Shown: piece by piece, positions 8,387 through 16,515 of the stretch
Position numbering within the stretch: the stretch's first letter is position 1
How the letters are laid out: each line of letters begins with the position of its first letter
NCBI GenBank assembly: GCA_965220075.1
Contig: OZ244806.1
Coordinates: forward strand, 1,612,001 to 1,676,000
Direction of reading: 5' to 3'
Length of the DNA stretch: 64,000 nt
Origin: G965220075 sp965220075
GTDB taxonomy: Bacteria > Chloroflexota > UBA11872
Position numbers and translations under genes: made by a program
The notes under the pieces: model-generated
Databases searched by the model: none
Told to the model about the DNA's origin: nothing
Seen by the model: the letters and a program-made list of their open reading frames with translations, nothing else

Positions 8387-10663
8387 CTAAACGGCGGACC
8401 CTGTAGCCTCCGCAATCGCCGCCCTGACTTTGCGCGGCGAAGCCGGCAGGTCGCGCATGCGTACGTTCGACGCGTCCTCAATCGCGTTCGTCACGGCCGC
8501 CAGCGGCGGCACGATCGGCACCTCGGCCACGCCGCGCGCGCCGTATGGATGGCCGGGATTGGGCACTTCCACGATCACCGAGTCGATCAACGGCAGGTCG
8601 AGGGTTGTCGGCATGCGGTAATCCAGCAGGCTCGCGTTGAGCAAGTGCCCATCCTGGTCGTAGACGTATTCCTCGTTCAGAGCCCAGCCGACGCCCTGCG
8701 CCACGCCGCCCTCCATCTGGCCTTCGACGTAGGGCGGATAGATGGCGGTGCCGGCGTCCTGCAGCGCCGTGTAGCGCTCGATGTCCACCTTGCCGGTGGC
8801 CTCGTCGACCGCCACGTCGACGATGTGGAGAGCGAACGCCGGCCCCACTCCCTGCGGACTCGGGCTGGCCTTGCCCACTGGCGTATGGCCTTCTTCTTCG
8901 AGAATTGCGGCGGCTTCCCTAAAGCTGACAGCCTCGCCGTTATGCGTAAAAGCGCCGTCTTTCGCCTCGATGGACTCGCTGCCGACGTCCCAGTAGTCGG
9001 CCAGACCCTCGATCATCTGGCGCTTTAGGTCCTGCGCCGCCTCGATGGCTGCCCAGCCCGTCGCAAAGGTGACGCGGCTGCCGCCGGTCATGCCGGTGTA
9101 CGCGATCGAGTCGGTATCCGGCACCATTGGGTCCACGTCCTCCGCCGGGATCCCCAGGGCCTCGGCGGCCTGCATGGCGATCGACGTGCGCGAACCCCCG
9201 ATATCCACCGAACCCTCCAGGAGCATTACGGTTCCATCCGGATTGAGCCGCGCCACCGCGCTCGACTTGCCGCCGCCGTTGGGCCAGTACCCGGAAGCCA
9301 CGCCGCGACCGAACGTCCTCCCATTGGTGGACTCTGGCAACGGCGTTCGATAGTGGTCGGTGGCAAGGGCGGTCTCGATCATCTCGAGGTTCCCGATAAT
9401 CCCAAAACGCGATCCATCACCCCTCAGGTCGCCTTCGTGCGAGGCGTTGAGCCGGCGGAACTCGAGCGGATCGATCTTCAGATCACGGCATATTTCATCG
9501 ACGATGCTCTCCATGGCGAACTCCCCTTGAGGAGCGCCCGGAGCGCGGTACGCGGCCGACTTCGGCTTGTTCACAACAACGTCATATGAGTCCAGCCGGA
9601 AGTTCTCCACGCTATAGGGTCCGATCGCGCAGTTGCCGCCGCCCGAGGCGCCGCCGGGATAGGCGCCAGCCTCGGCCACGAGGTGGATATCCACGGCCGT
9701 GATCCGGCCCTCTTTCGTTACTCCCATCTTGACGCGGGTGTGCACGCCGGATGCGGGGCCGGTGGCCATCAGAACCTCTGAGCGGTCCATAGTGAGCTTG
9801 ACGGGCCGGCCCGCTTTCCTGGCCAACAGGGCCGCGAGCGGTTCGAGGTACACGGTGGTCTTACCGCCGAATCCGCCCCCGATCTCCGCCGGGACAACCC
9901 TGATCTTGGAGACCGGCCAGCCCAGCAACCTGTTGAGCTCGTCACGAATCCCGAACTGCCCCTGTGAGCTGCAGTGGACGATCAGGCGTCCATCGGGAGC
10001 TACGTAGGCCAAGGCGTTCTGCGGCTCGATATAGCCTTGATGCACCATCGTGGTGCTGTACTCGCGCTCGAGCGTCAGGTCGGCTTTGGCGAAGCCAAGC
10101 TCGACGTCGCCCTCGATCTGAAGCCCGCGCCGGGACACGTTGCTGGGAGCGTCGGCTACGTCGCCGCCAAACTCGGTGAACAAGTCGTCGTGCAGAATCG
10201 GGGCGTCCGGCTTCATGGCGGCCATCACGTCGAGCACCGGCGGCAACAGCTCGTACTCGACTTCGATCAGGTCCAGTGCCTCCTCGGCCAGGTGCGGGTT
10301 GGTGGCGGCGACGGCCGCCACCCCGTGACCGTGAAACAGCACCTTGTCGCGCGCGAGCAGACTGGCGCTCTTGTAGCGCACGCTTTGCAGGCCGGACTCG
10401 TTGGCCTCGGCCACGCCCGCCCCCGGGTCGGGCATGTCGGCGCCCGTGATGATGGCGTGAACGCCCGCCACGGCGGCCGCCTTGCTGGTGTCGATGCTCC
10501 GTATGCGCGCGTGGGCGTGCGGGCTCCTAAGCACCTTGCCGTGCAGCATGCCGGGCATCGAGACGTCGACGCCGTAGATTGCCCGGCCGGTGACTTTGTC
10601 TACACCGTCGTGCCGGATTGGCCGAGTCCCAATTACCTGGTACTGCTGACTTGTCAGCGCCAT
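8387..10663 (-). CDS. Xanthine dehydrogenase-family Mo-binding subunit, paralogue 2
   Basis: A 758-aa large subunit of a molybdenum hydroxylase. The N-terminus has the usual RHDGVDKVTGRAIYG and HAHARI segments. Molybdopterin-contact stretches GGGFGGKT and AYRAPGAPQGE are present. The C-terminal segment RGVAEVPIVPP holds the position of the catalytic Glu (GVAE, where the paralogue has GVGE). The active-site loop AYRAPG is not the CSFR loop of form I CO dehydrogenase, so a CO substrate is unlikely; an N-heterocycle or aldehyde is more plausible. The start at 10663 has CAGGAG 8 nt upstream; the ORF is open for 24 more codons. It is last in the operon and probably shares the FAD and 2Fe-2S subunits. 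Confidence 0.88.
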   Translation of the reverse strand: MALTSQQYQVIGTRPIRHDGVDKVTGRAIYGVDVSMPGMLHGKVLRSPHAHARIRSIDTSKAAAVAGVHAIITGADMPDPGAGVAEANESGLQSVRYKSASLLARDKVLFHGHGVAAVAATNPHLAEEALDLIEVEYELLPPVLDVMAAMKPDAPILHDDLFTEFGGDVADAPSNVSRRGLQIEGDVELGFAKADLTLEREYSTTMVHQGYIEPQNALAYVAPDGRLIVHCSSQGQFGIRDELNRLLGWPVSKIRVVPAEIGGGFGGKTTVYLEPLAALLARKAGRPVKLTMDRSEVLMATGPASGVHTRVKMGVTKEGRITAVDIHLVAEAGAYPGGASGGGNCAIGPYSVENFRLDSYDVVVNKPKSAAYRAPGAPQGEFAMESIVDEICRDLKIDPLEFRRLNASHEGDLRGDGSRFGIIGNLEMIETALATDHYRTPLPESTNGRTFGRGVASGYWPNGGGKSSAVARLNPDGTVMLLEGSVDIGGSRTSIAMQAAEALGIPAEDVDPMVPDTDSIAYTGMTGGSRVTFATGWAAIEAAQDLKRQMIEGLADYWDVGSESIEAKDGAFTHNGEAVSFREAAAILEEEGHTPVGKASPSPQGVGPAFALHIVDVAVDEATGKVDIERYTALQDAGTAIYPPYVEGQMEGGVAQGVGWALNEEYVYDQDGHLLNASLLDYRMPTTLDLPLIDSVIVEVPNPGHPYGARGVAEVPIVPPLAAVTNAIEDASNVRMRDLPASPRKVRAAIAEATGSAV

Positions 10664-10770
10664 CCACTGCTCCTGTTTCTGAGGGTCCGGTGGGCCCGCC
10701 GCGCTCCCGCTGAGGCGGACCGCGTTTGGACGCACGACCGACCGGTCGTGCTCATCGGGAGTCTACGAGT

Positions 10771-11040
10771 CTATGCAATGCCGCCGCCTAGCGCGTCTAC
10801 GAAGAAAACCTCGCTCTGCTCGCCGACCTTGGTACGCAGCCGCCGCCGGTTGTCGGCGCCGTCAACGAAGACGGCCAGGCCTGGCCGCAGCCGGTCGTCT
10901 TCCACCAGCCGGGCGCCGATGCCCGGAAATCTCGCGTCCAGCCCGACGACGATCTCACGCACGGTCACGCCCGCCACAGTGACCTTGGACTCACCGCCGG
11001 TGAGCCTGCGCAGTGGCGTCGGGATGTGAACGACGGCCAT
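10771..11040 (-). CDS. MoaD/ThiS-like ubiquitin-fold protein
   Basis: An 89-aa beta-grasp protein lying between the two Mo-binding subunits. It starts MAVVHIPTPLRRLTGGES, has a central VREIVVGLDARFPGIGARL helix region as in MoaD (sulfur carrier for molybdopterin synthase), and ends in GGGIA. Known active carriers of this family end in exposed Gly-Gly; here three residues (GIA or an equivalent) follow, so processing or a different role is implied. The start ATG is 10 nt downstream of the stop of the preceding large subunit. Context suggests cofactor supply or maturation for these enzymes. Confidence 0.75.
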   Translation of the reverse strand: MAVVHIPTPLRRLTGGESKVTVAGVTVREIVVGLDARFPGIGARLVEDDRLRPGLAVFVDGADNRRRLRTKVGEQSEVFFVDALGGGIA

Positions 11041-11050
11041 CGGCTCGGCA

Positions 11051-13363
11051 CTACTGCGCCGCACCGTCTTTTTCCGCGACCGCTTTCTGCACTTTGCGCG
11101 GCGCCATCGGCAGCTCGCGCATGTACACGCCAATAGCGTCGTGAATAGCGTTGGCGATGGCGGCCGGCGGCGGAACGATCGGAACCTCGCCTACACCGCG
11201 TACCCCGAATGGATGGCCCGGGTTCGGCACCTCGACGATGATCGTCTCGATCATCGGAACGTCCAGCGTGGTGGGCATGCGGTAGTCCAGCAGGCTGGCG
11301 TTGCGCAGCAAGCCGTCGCCGTCGTACACGTACTCCTCGTTGAGCGCCCAGCCGATGCCTTGCACCGAGCCGCCCTGCATCTGGCCTTCCACGTAGGGCG
11401 GATAGATCGCCACGCCCGCGTCCTGAACGGCCGTGTAGCGCAGGACCTCCACCTTGCCGGTCTCCACGTCTACCTCCACGTCCGCGATGTGCGTCGCAAA
11501 CGCGCCGCCCACACGGTCGGGATTCACGGTGGACTTGCCCACCACGTGCACGTCTTCGTCCTGCAGGAGCTTGGCGGCGTCCTTGAAGCTAGCCGAGTTT
11601 CCATTGGCCGCGAACGTACCGTTCTCGTAGGCGACGGATTCGGCCGCGACATCCCAGACGTCGGCCAGCCCTTCGATCATCTGCGCCTTCACGTCGTTGG
11701 CCGCGTTGTGCGCGGCATAGCCCGTGGCGAAGGTAACCCGGCTGCCGCCCGTGACGTCCGTGTAGCCCACCGAGTCTGTATCGACCACGATAGGGTTCAC
11801 GTCTTCGACCGGCAGGCCCAGCGTCTCGGCGAACTGCATTGCAACCGACGTGCGCGTTCCCCCGATGTCCGGCGACCCCTCCAGCAGCGTCACCGTGCCG
11901 TCCGGGTTCACGCGCGCAATGGCGCTGGATGTCAGCCCCACGTTGAACCAGAACCCGGAAGCGATGCCGCGGCCGCGGTGCTTGCCCGGCTTGCGCTCGA
12001 GCGGCGTGTTCCAGTGACTGGAGTCACGCGCCGCCTCCACGCATTCCACGTTGCCAACCCGCGGGTACGGAGCGTCGCCCGCGCGCCAGTCGCCTTCCTC
12101 CGCGCCGTTCAGCAGACGAAACTCAACCGGGTCCATACCCAGCTCGCGGCAGATCTCGTCTACCACTGTCTCGGTGGCGAACTCGGCCTGCGTTGCGCCC
12201 GGCGCGCGGTAAGCGTGTGTCTTGGGCTTGTTGACCACCACGTCGTAGCCGTCCACGCGGGCGTTCTCGAGCTTGTAGGGCGCGAAAACGCACATGCAGC
12301 CCGCGCCTACTACTGAACCGGGAAACCCACCGGCCTCGAAGGCTATGTAAGCCTCGGCGGCCGTGATCTTGCCCTCATCCGTCACGCCGATCTTGACGCG
12401 CACGTAGCCGCCCGGCGTCGGTCCCGTAGCCTGCAGAACCTCGGTGCGGTCCATCGCCATCTTGACGGGCCTTCCGGCTTTCTTAGACAGCGCCGCCGCC
12501 AGCGGCTCCAGATAGGCCGTGGTCTTTCCGCCGAAACCGCCCCCGATTTCCATCGGAGTAACCCGGACCTTGGAAATGGGGCAGTCGACGATGTCGCTCA
12601 CCTCGTGGCGAATGGTGAAAGCTCCCTGAGAGCTGCACCACACGTCGAGCTGCCCGTCGCCGTGCCACTGCGCCGAAGCGTTGTGGGTCTCGATATATCC
12701 CTGGTGCACGGTTTCCATCAGGAAGTCGCGCTCCACCACGAGACTGGCCTCGGCGAAGCCCTTCTCGGTGTCGCCCGTCTCGAACTCGAGATGCGCGGCG
12801 ACGTTGCTGGGCGTCTCGTTGATGACTTCAGCGCCCCGCACCGTCAGCAAGTCTTCCACGATCACGGCCGCGTCCGATTCCATGGCCTCCAGCACGGTCA
12901 TCACCGGCGGCAGCACCTCGTAGTCGACCTCGATGAGTTGCGCCGCCTCTTCGGCGATGTGCGGGCTGGTGGCGGCTACCGCCGCCACCGCGTGGCCGTG
13001 GTAGTGGACCTTCCCGCGCGCGAGCACGTTGGCGGTCTTGTACTTGAGGGGCTGACCAACCTCTTCGCCGCCGCCGGTGATCTTGTCGCCGGGCTCCGCG
13101 AGATGGGCGCTTGTAATCGCCGCATGCACGCCCGGCAGCGCCTCCGCCTTGGAGGTATCGATGGAGCGAATGCGGGCGTGTGCGTGTGGAGCGCGCACTA
13201 CTTTTCCATAAATCTGACCCGGCAGATTTATGTCGGACCCATAGCGCGCCTGGCCGGTGACCTTGTCAACGCCGTCGTGACGGATCGGACGGGTCCCGAT
13301 GACCTCGTACTCGTTCGGATGATGCTTTACCGTCTCCGCTATCTCGCGTGTCTCGAGGGCCAT
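11051..13363 (-). CDS. Xanthine dehydrogenase-family Mo-binding subunit, paralogue 1
   Basis: A 770-aa large subunit, highly similar along its length to the 8387-10663 product (both have GTRPIRHDGVDKVTG near the start and HAHARIRSIDTSKA soon after). Motifs: GGGFGGKT, AYRAPGATQAE and RGVGEVPIVPP, where the Glu of GVGE is the expected base. It forms the active site of an (alpha-beta-gamma)2 hydroxylase with the adjacent 2Fe-2S and FAD subunits. The start ATG (13363) has GAGGGGAGCTGAGG just upstream and lies 2 nt after the stop of the 2Fe-2S gene. Substrate unknown; the loop argues against CO. Confidence 0.9.
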   Translation of the reverse strand: MALETREIAETVKHHPNEYEVIGTRPIRHDGVDKVTGQARYGSDINLPGQIYGKVVRAPHAHARIRSIDTSKAEALPGVHAAITSAHLAEPGDKITGGGEEVGQPLKYKTANVLARGKVHYHGHAVAAVAATSPHIAEEAAQLIEVDYEVLPPVMTVLEAMESDAAVIVEDLLTVRGAEVINETPSNVAAHLEFETGDTEKGFAEASLVVERDFLMETVHQGYIETHNASAQWHGDGQLDVWCSSQGAFTIRHEVSDIVDCPISKVRVTPMEIGGGFGGKTTAYLEPLAAALSKKAGRPVKMAMDRTEVLQATGPTPGGYVRVKIGVTDEGKITAAEAYIAFEAGGFPGSVVGAGCMCVFAPYKLENARVDGYDVVVNKPKTHAYRAPGATQAEFATETVVDEICRELGMDPVEFRLLNGAEEGDWRAGDAPYPRVGNVECVEAARDSSHWNTPLERKPGKHRGRGIASGFWFNVGLTSSAIARVNPDGTVTLLEGSPDIGGTRTSVAMQFAETLGLPVEDVNPIVVDTDSVGYTDVTGGSRVTFATGYAAHNAANDVKAQMIEGLADVWDVAAESVAYENGTFAANGNSASFKDAAKLLQDEDVHVVGKSTVNPDRVGGAFATHIADVEVDVETGKVEVLRYTAVQDAGVAIYPPYVEGQMQGGSVQGIGWALNEEYVYDGDGLLRNASLLDYRMPTTLDVPMIETIIVEVPNPGHPFGVRGVGEVPIVPPPAAIANAIHDAIGVYMRELPMAPRKVQKAVAEKDGAAQ

Positions 13364-13365
13364 CC

Positions 13366-13863
13366 TCAGCTCCCCTCGTGCGTGTCCTGCGCGGCGGCAA
13401 GCACCGCGCGGATGATCTTGTCGTACCCCGTGCATCTACACAGATTCCCCGCCAGCCACCAGCGCACTTCGTGCTCGGTTGGATTCGGGTTCTCATCGAG
13501 CAGCGCCTTGGCGGCCACGATGAAGCCCGGCGTGCACACTCCGCACTGCAGGGCCGCATGCTCGAGGAACTTCGTCTGCAAGGGATGCAGTCCCTCCGGT
13601 TCCGCGATGCCCTCGATCGTGGTGATCGTGGAGTTCTTCGCCTCCACTGCGAGCACGCAGCAGGCGTTCACGAGCCGCCCGTCCATGATTACGTTGCAAG
13701 CGCCGCAGTTGCCGTTGTTGCAGCCCTCTTTGGCGCCGGTCAGGCTCAGATGGTCGCGCAGGACCTCGAGAAGGCTTTCGCGCGGCTCGCAGAGGATATC
13801 CGCCGGCTCCGCGTTGATCGTCGCGCGGATATGGACCTTGTCCGTGATTAGCTCAGTGGCCAT
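13366..13863 (-). CDS. (2Fe-2S)-binding subunit of Mo hydroxylase
   Basis: A 165-aa small electron-transfer subunit (CoxS/XdhC class). The plant-type 2Fe-2S site is GCNNGNCGACNV plus a further Cys in VNACC. The second helical domain has QCGVCTPGF and GNLCRCTGY, ligating the second cluster close to molybdopterin. Length is normal for the family. The start (MATELITDK) overlaps the end of the FAD subunit by 11 nt and the stop is 2 nt before the large subunit, so the three are co-translated. Confidence 0.93.
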   Translation of the reverse strand: MATELITDKVHIRATINAEPADILCEPRESLLEVLRDHLSLTGAKEGCNNGNCGACNVIMDGRLVNACCVLAVEAKNSTITTIEGIAEPEGLHPLQTKFLEHAALQCGVCTPGFIVAAKALLDENPNPTEHEVRWWLAGNLCRCTGYDKIIRAVLAAAQDTHEGS

Positions 13864-14740
13864 TGGTGACTTCCGTTCCCTGTGCACGCGCTACCGCGCC
13901 GCGTAAGGCTCGTTGCGTGAGGACGTAAGCGAGCTGCTTGCGATGGGCGATGGTGCCGCGCATGTCGTCGATCGGCCGGGCCGCGTCACGCATGATCTCT
14001 CCTGCCGCGGCGTAGGTGTCTTCGTCGGCGGGCTTGCCCTCGATGGCGGCGCCGGCTTCTCTCACGAATAGGGGCGTCGGCGCCACCGCGCCGAGCCCCA
14101 GCCTGGCGGCGCTGATGGTGTCGCCGTCGAGTGTCAGGGCGGCCCCAACGTTGACCACGGCAATGTCCATCTCGTTGCGCGGGATGAACCTCAGGAAGTA
14201 TCCGCCCGTGCCCGGCGCGAGCTTCGGCATGGTCAGCGAGACCAGCATCTCGTCAGCCGTCAAAACGTTCCGCCCGGGGGCCGTGCAGAAATCTTCAACG
14301 GGCACCGCGCGCCGTCCCGCGGGTCCGGCGATGTTGCAGCGCGCCATGTAGACGATCAACGGGGGAATCCCGTCAGCCGCTGGCCCCGAATTACAGAGGT
14401 TGCCGCCGATTGAGGCGCGTCCCTGTATGCCCGTGCTGCCGATGATGCGTGTTCCGTCAACGATGGCCCCGTAGTGCTCACGGATATGGTCGTTGCCGTA
14501 GATCTCGTGGCATGGCGCCGCGGCGCCGATGGTCAAATCGCCCGCGGAGTCGATGCTGATCTGCATGAGCTCGTCGATCTGCTTGGCGTCCACAATGACG
14601 TCCGCATCGCGAAGCCGCTCACGAACTTGCACGATGAGATCGGTTCCGCCGGCAAGGACCCGGGCCCGTTCGCCATGTTCGCCCAGAATGGCCACGGCAT
14701 CCTCGACTGTTGTGGGCGCGGCGTAGCTGATAGCGCGCAA
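13853..14740 (-). CDS. FAD-binding subunit of Mo hydroxylase
   Basis: A 295-aa medium subunit (CoxM/XdhB class). FAD-contact motifs are VLAGGTDLI (about residues 28-36) and the ASIGGNLCNSGPAADG stretch near 108-123. The C-terminal CO_deh_flav_C-like domain (AALTLDGDTISAARLGLGAVAPTP) is present. It passes electrons from the 2Fe-2S subunit to an acceptor. It is first in the operon FAD-2Fe2S-large1-MoaD-large2. Only one copy exists here, so both large subunits must share it or find another elsewhere. Confidence 0.92.
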   Translation of the reverse strand: MRAISYAAPTTVEDAVAILGEHGERARVLAGGTDLIVQVRERLRDADVIVDAKQIDELMQISIDSAGDLTIGAAAPCHEIYGNDHIREHYGAIVDGTRIIGSTGIQGRASIGGNLCNSGPAADGIPPLIVYMARCNIAGPAGRRAVPVEDFCTAPGRNVLTADEMLVSLTMPKLAPGTGGYFLRFIPRNEMDIAVVNVGAALTLDGDTISAARLGLGAVAPTPLFVREAGAAIEGKPADEDTYAAAGEIMRDAARPIDDMRGTIAHRKQLAYVLTQRALRGAVARAQGTEVTNGH

Positions 14741-14838
14741 TCCGCACCTTTCCCTTCACACTGAGCCGCTCGACGCTACGGTCCACATTGTCACCAACTT
14801 CACGCGATAAGGCCACCCGGCAAGGGCGACCGCGCCAC

Positions 14839-14858
14839 CGATATCCGCGTAGATATCG
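14839..14858. promoter_or_regulatory. Inverted repeat upstream of Mo-hydroxylase operon
   Basis: CGATATC (14839-14845) and GATATCG (14852-14858) form perfect 7-bp arms around CGCGTA, about 100 bp upstream of the FAD-subunit ATG. The AT-containing arms stand out in the GC-rich surroundings and are placed as expected for a transcription-factor operator of the operon. No regulator gene is adjacent. Confidence 0.3.
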
Positions 14859-14983
14859 ATGTACCAGTAGGCTGGAGGTGTGTGACGCGCCGGATCCAGC
14901 CTGCGTTTGCATCTCAGGATCGCGGCGCTCGCGTGCGCAAGCGGCGGCCGCACGCTCGTACCACCAGGATCGATGCGCTCCGT

Positions 14984-15008
14984 CGGCGGGCCGCTCCGCC
15001 GCCCGCCG
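14984..15008. terminator. Stem-loop just past frdD stop
   Basis: CGGCGGGC (14984-14991) pairs perfectly with GCCCGCCG (15001-15008) across a 9-nt loop, 3 nt after the frdD stop on the minus strand. It lacks a U-tract, so it is better seen as an mRNA 3' stem-loop or weak terminator separating the frd transcript from the Mo-hydroxylase operon. Confidence 0.35.
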
Positions 15009-15011
15009 GCG

Positions 15012-15374
15012 CTAGATCAGCGCCAGAAACACCGCCGCCAGCAGCGTGATCGCCAGGGCGCCCGCGTAGCTGACCACCGCCAGCAGAACGTGCGGCACCG
15101 GCATGTGCAGGTCGATGAGCAGATGGCGGATCCGGTGCACCGAGAACACCGCGGCGAGCGCGACGACCAACCCGATCAGAGCGCGCACCGGGGCGTGCCG
15201 CAGGAGGTCGCCCACTCCGTTGCCGCCGTGCGAAAGCGCGCCGCTGATCGCGTCCCAACCGACCGCGCCTGCGATGCCGGTCACGGCGATCATGGCGGGG
15301 ATGAAGAGCGCGGCAACCACGCCGCCCGCCGCGAACAACGACCATCCCAGCGCTTCGTGCGAGCGGGACCTCAT
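15012..15374 (-). CDS. frdD: Fumarate reductase membrane anchor D
   Basis: A 120-aa protein with three hydrophobic helices (LGWSLFAAGGVVAALFIPAM, LIGLVVALAAVFSVHRIRHL, VLLAVVSYAGALAITLLAAV). A His-rich loop follows the second helix (HRIRHLLIDLHMPVPH), as in the FrdD anchor family. With FrdC it docks FrdAB to the membrane and binds quinone. The start at 15374 overlaps frdC by 4 nt. The ORF extends upstream, but the family start [12 protein letters not shown] fits here. Confidence 0.8.
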   Translation of the reverse strand: MRSRSHEALGWSLFAAGGVVAALFIPAMIAVTGIAGAVGWDAISGALSHGGNGVGDLLRHAPVRALIGLVVALAAVFSVHRIRHLLIDLHMPVPHVLLAVVSYAGALAITLLAAVFLALI

Positions 15375-15781
15375 AGGGCGCCGACCCACCAGACCCAGAG
15401 GATGATGAGAGCCGTAAGCATCGCCCATGCGCCTATCTGGAGTGCCACGAGTGCAAACCCCGGGACCCGCCAGCCCCGCAGCCACAAGGCCATCGACTTA
15501 GGCGTGAGCATGAACCAGGTCCAGGTGTGCCACAGCGCCGCCCCCGCGGCGACGAAATGGAAAACCACCATCCCCGGGTTCCAAAGGAAGTCCAGATAGT
15601 CCTGGTAAGCCCGCGCGTCTTGGCCAGCCTTGTGCAGCAGAATCACGAACAGCACGAGGTAAGGCAAGATGAAGAACGCGGTGAGCTCGCGTAAGAAGAT
15701 CAGGGCGTAGCGCGGATGCGCGACGATCCAGGTCCATCGCAGCCGCCGCTCGAATGGCCGCGGCGCGCCTACGTCTTCCAC
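15371..15781 (-). CDS. frdC: Fumarate reductase membrane anchor C
   Basis: A 136-aa membrane anchor with three helices. [20 protein letters not shown], the [26 protein letters not shown] region and the last helix match the FrdC pattern, including His residues in helix II. The start is GTG and overlaps the frdB 3' end by 13 nt. The presence of separate C and D anchors identifies an E. coli-type quinol:fumarate reductase arrangement rather than a single cytochrome b subunit. Physiological direction (succinate oxidation or fumarate reduction) cannot be told from sequence. Confidence 0.85.
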   Translation of the reverse strand: MEDVGAPRPFERRLRWTWIVAHPRYALIFLRELTAFFILPYLVLFVILLHKAGQDARAYQDYLDFLWNPGMVVFHFVAAGAALWHTWTWFMLTPKSMALWLRGWRVPGFALVALQIGAWAMLTALIILWVWWVGAL

Positions 15782-16515
15782 GGTGTAAGAAGCGCCTTGT
15801 AGTAGTCGATCGCCCCGCTGGGCTTAGCCTGCTGGATAGCGCCGGCCGGGTCCACGTGCTTGGGACAGACGGCCGAGCATTCACTCATGAAGGTGCACTC
15901 CCAGATGCCCTCGTGTCGGAACATCACGCTTTCGCGTTCGCTTCGCCCCTGGTCGCGGGAGTCAAGGTTGTAACGCTGCGCCAGCGCGAGCGCGGCCGGA
16001 CCCACGAACTCGTCGGTGCGCCCCACGACAGGGCAGGCCGAATAGCAGAGCATGCAGTTGATGCACATGCTGAACTGCTTGTAGCGGGCGAGCTGCGCCG
16101 GCGTTTGCAGGTACTCGCGGTCGAGGTTCTCCTCGACGTCGTCTCGCACGATCCAGGGCTTCACGCTGTGTATCTTGGCCAGCGCGCTGTCCAGGTTCAC
16201 CACCAGGTCGCGCTCGACCGGGAAGTTGACGAGCGGCTCGACCCGGATCTTGGCCGGGAAGTAGTCCTTCAGAAACGCCGCGCAGGTGAGCTTGGGCTCG
16301 CCGTTGACCATCATTCCGCAGGACCCGCAGACACCCATACGGCACGACCAGCGGAAGCTGAGCGATCCGTCAATCTCGTCCTTGACGTAGTTCAGGGCGT
16401 CCAGAACGACCCAGTCCTCGTGATAGGGGACCTGATAGACCTGGGTGCTCGGCCGCTCCCAGTCGGGACGGTAGCGCATAACTTCGAGCTGGATGATGTC
16501 CGATGTAGCGCTCAT
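15769..16515 (-). CDS. frdB: Fumarate reductase/succinate dehydrogenase Fe-S subunit
   Basis: A 248-aa iron-sulfur subunit. The 2Fe-2S ligands lie in [16 protein letters not shown]; the 4Fe-4S ligands in [15 protein letters not shown]; the 3Fe-4S region is [11 protein letters not shown]. It carries electrons between FrdA flavin and quinone. The start [17 protein letters not shown] was chosen over the 27-codon Arg-rich extension because it makes an ATGA overlap with the frdA stop and begins at the family N-terminus. Confidence 0.93.
   Translation of the reverse strand: MSATSDIIQLEVMRYRPDWERPSTQVYQVPYHEDWVVLDALNYVKDEIDGSLSFRWSCRMGVCGSCGMMVNGEPKLTCAAFLKDYFPAKIRVEPLVNFPVERDLVVNLDSALAKIHSVKPWIVRDDVEENLDREYLQTPAQLARYKQFSMCINCMLCYSACPVVGRTDEFVGPAALALAQRYNLDSRDQGRSERESVMFRHEGIWECTFMSECSAVCPKHVDPAGAIQQAKPSGAIDYYKALLTPWKT

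Noticed and set aside
8387..14740. Form I (aerobic) CO dehydrogenase
   Set aside because: The large subunits lack the CSFR active-site loop; AYRAPG points to another molybdenum hydroxylase.
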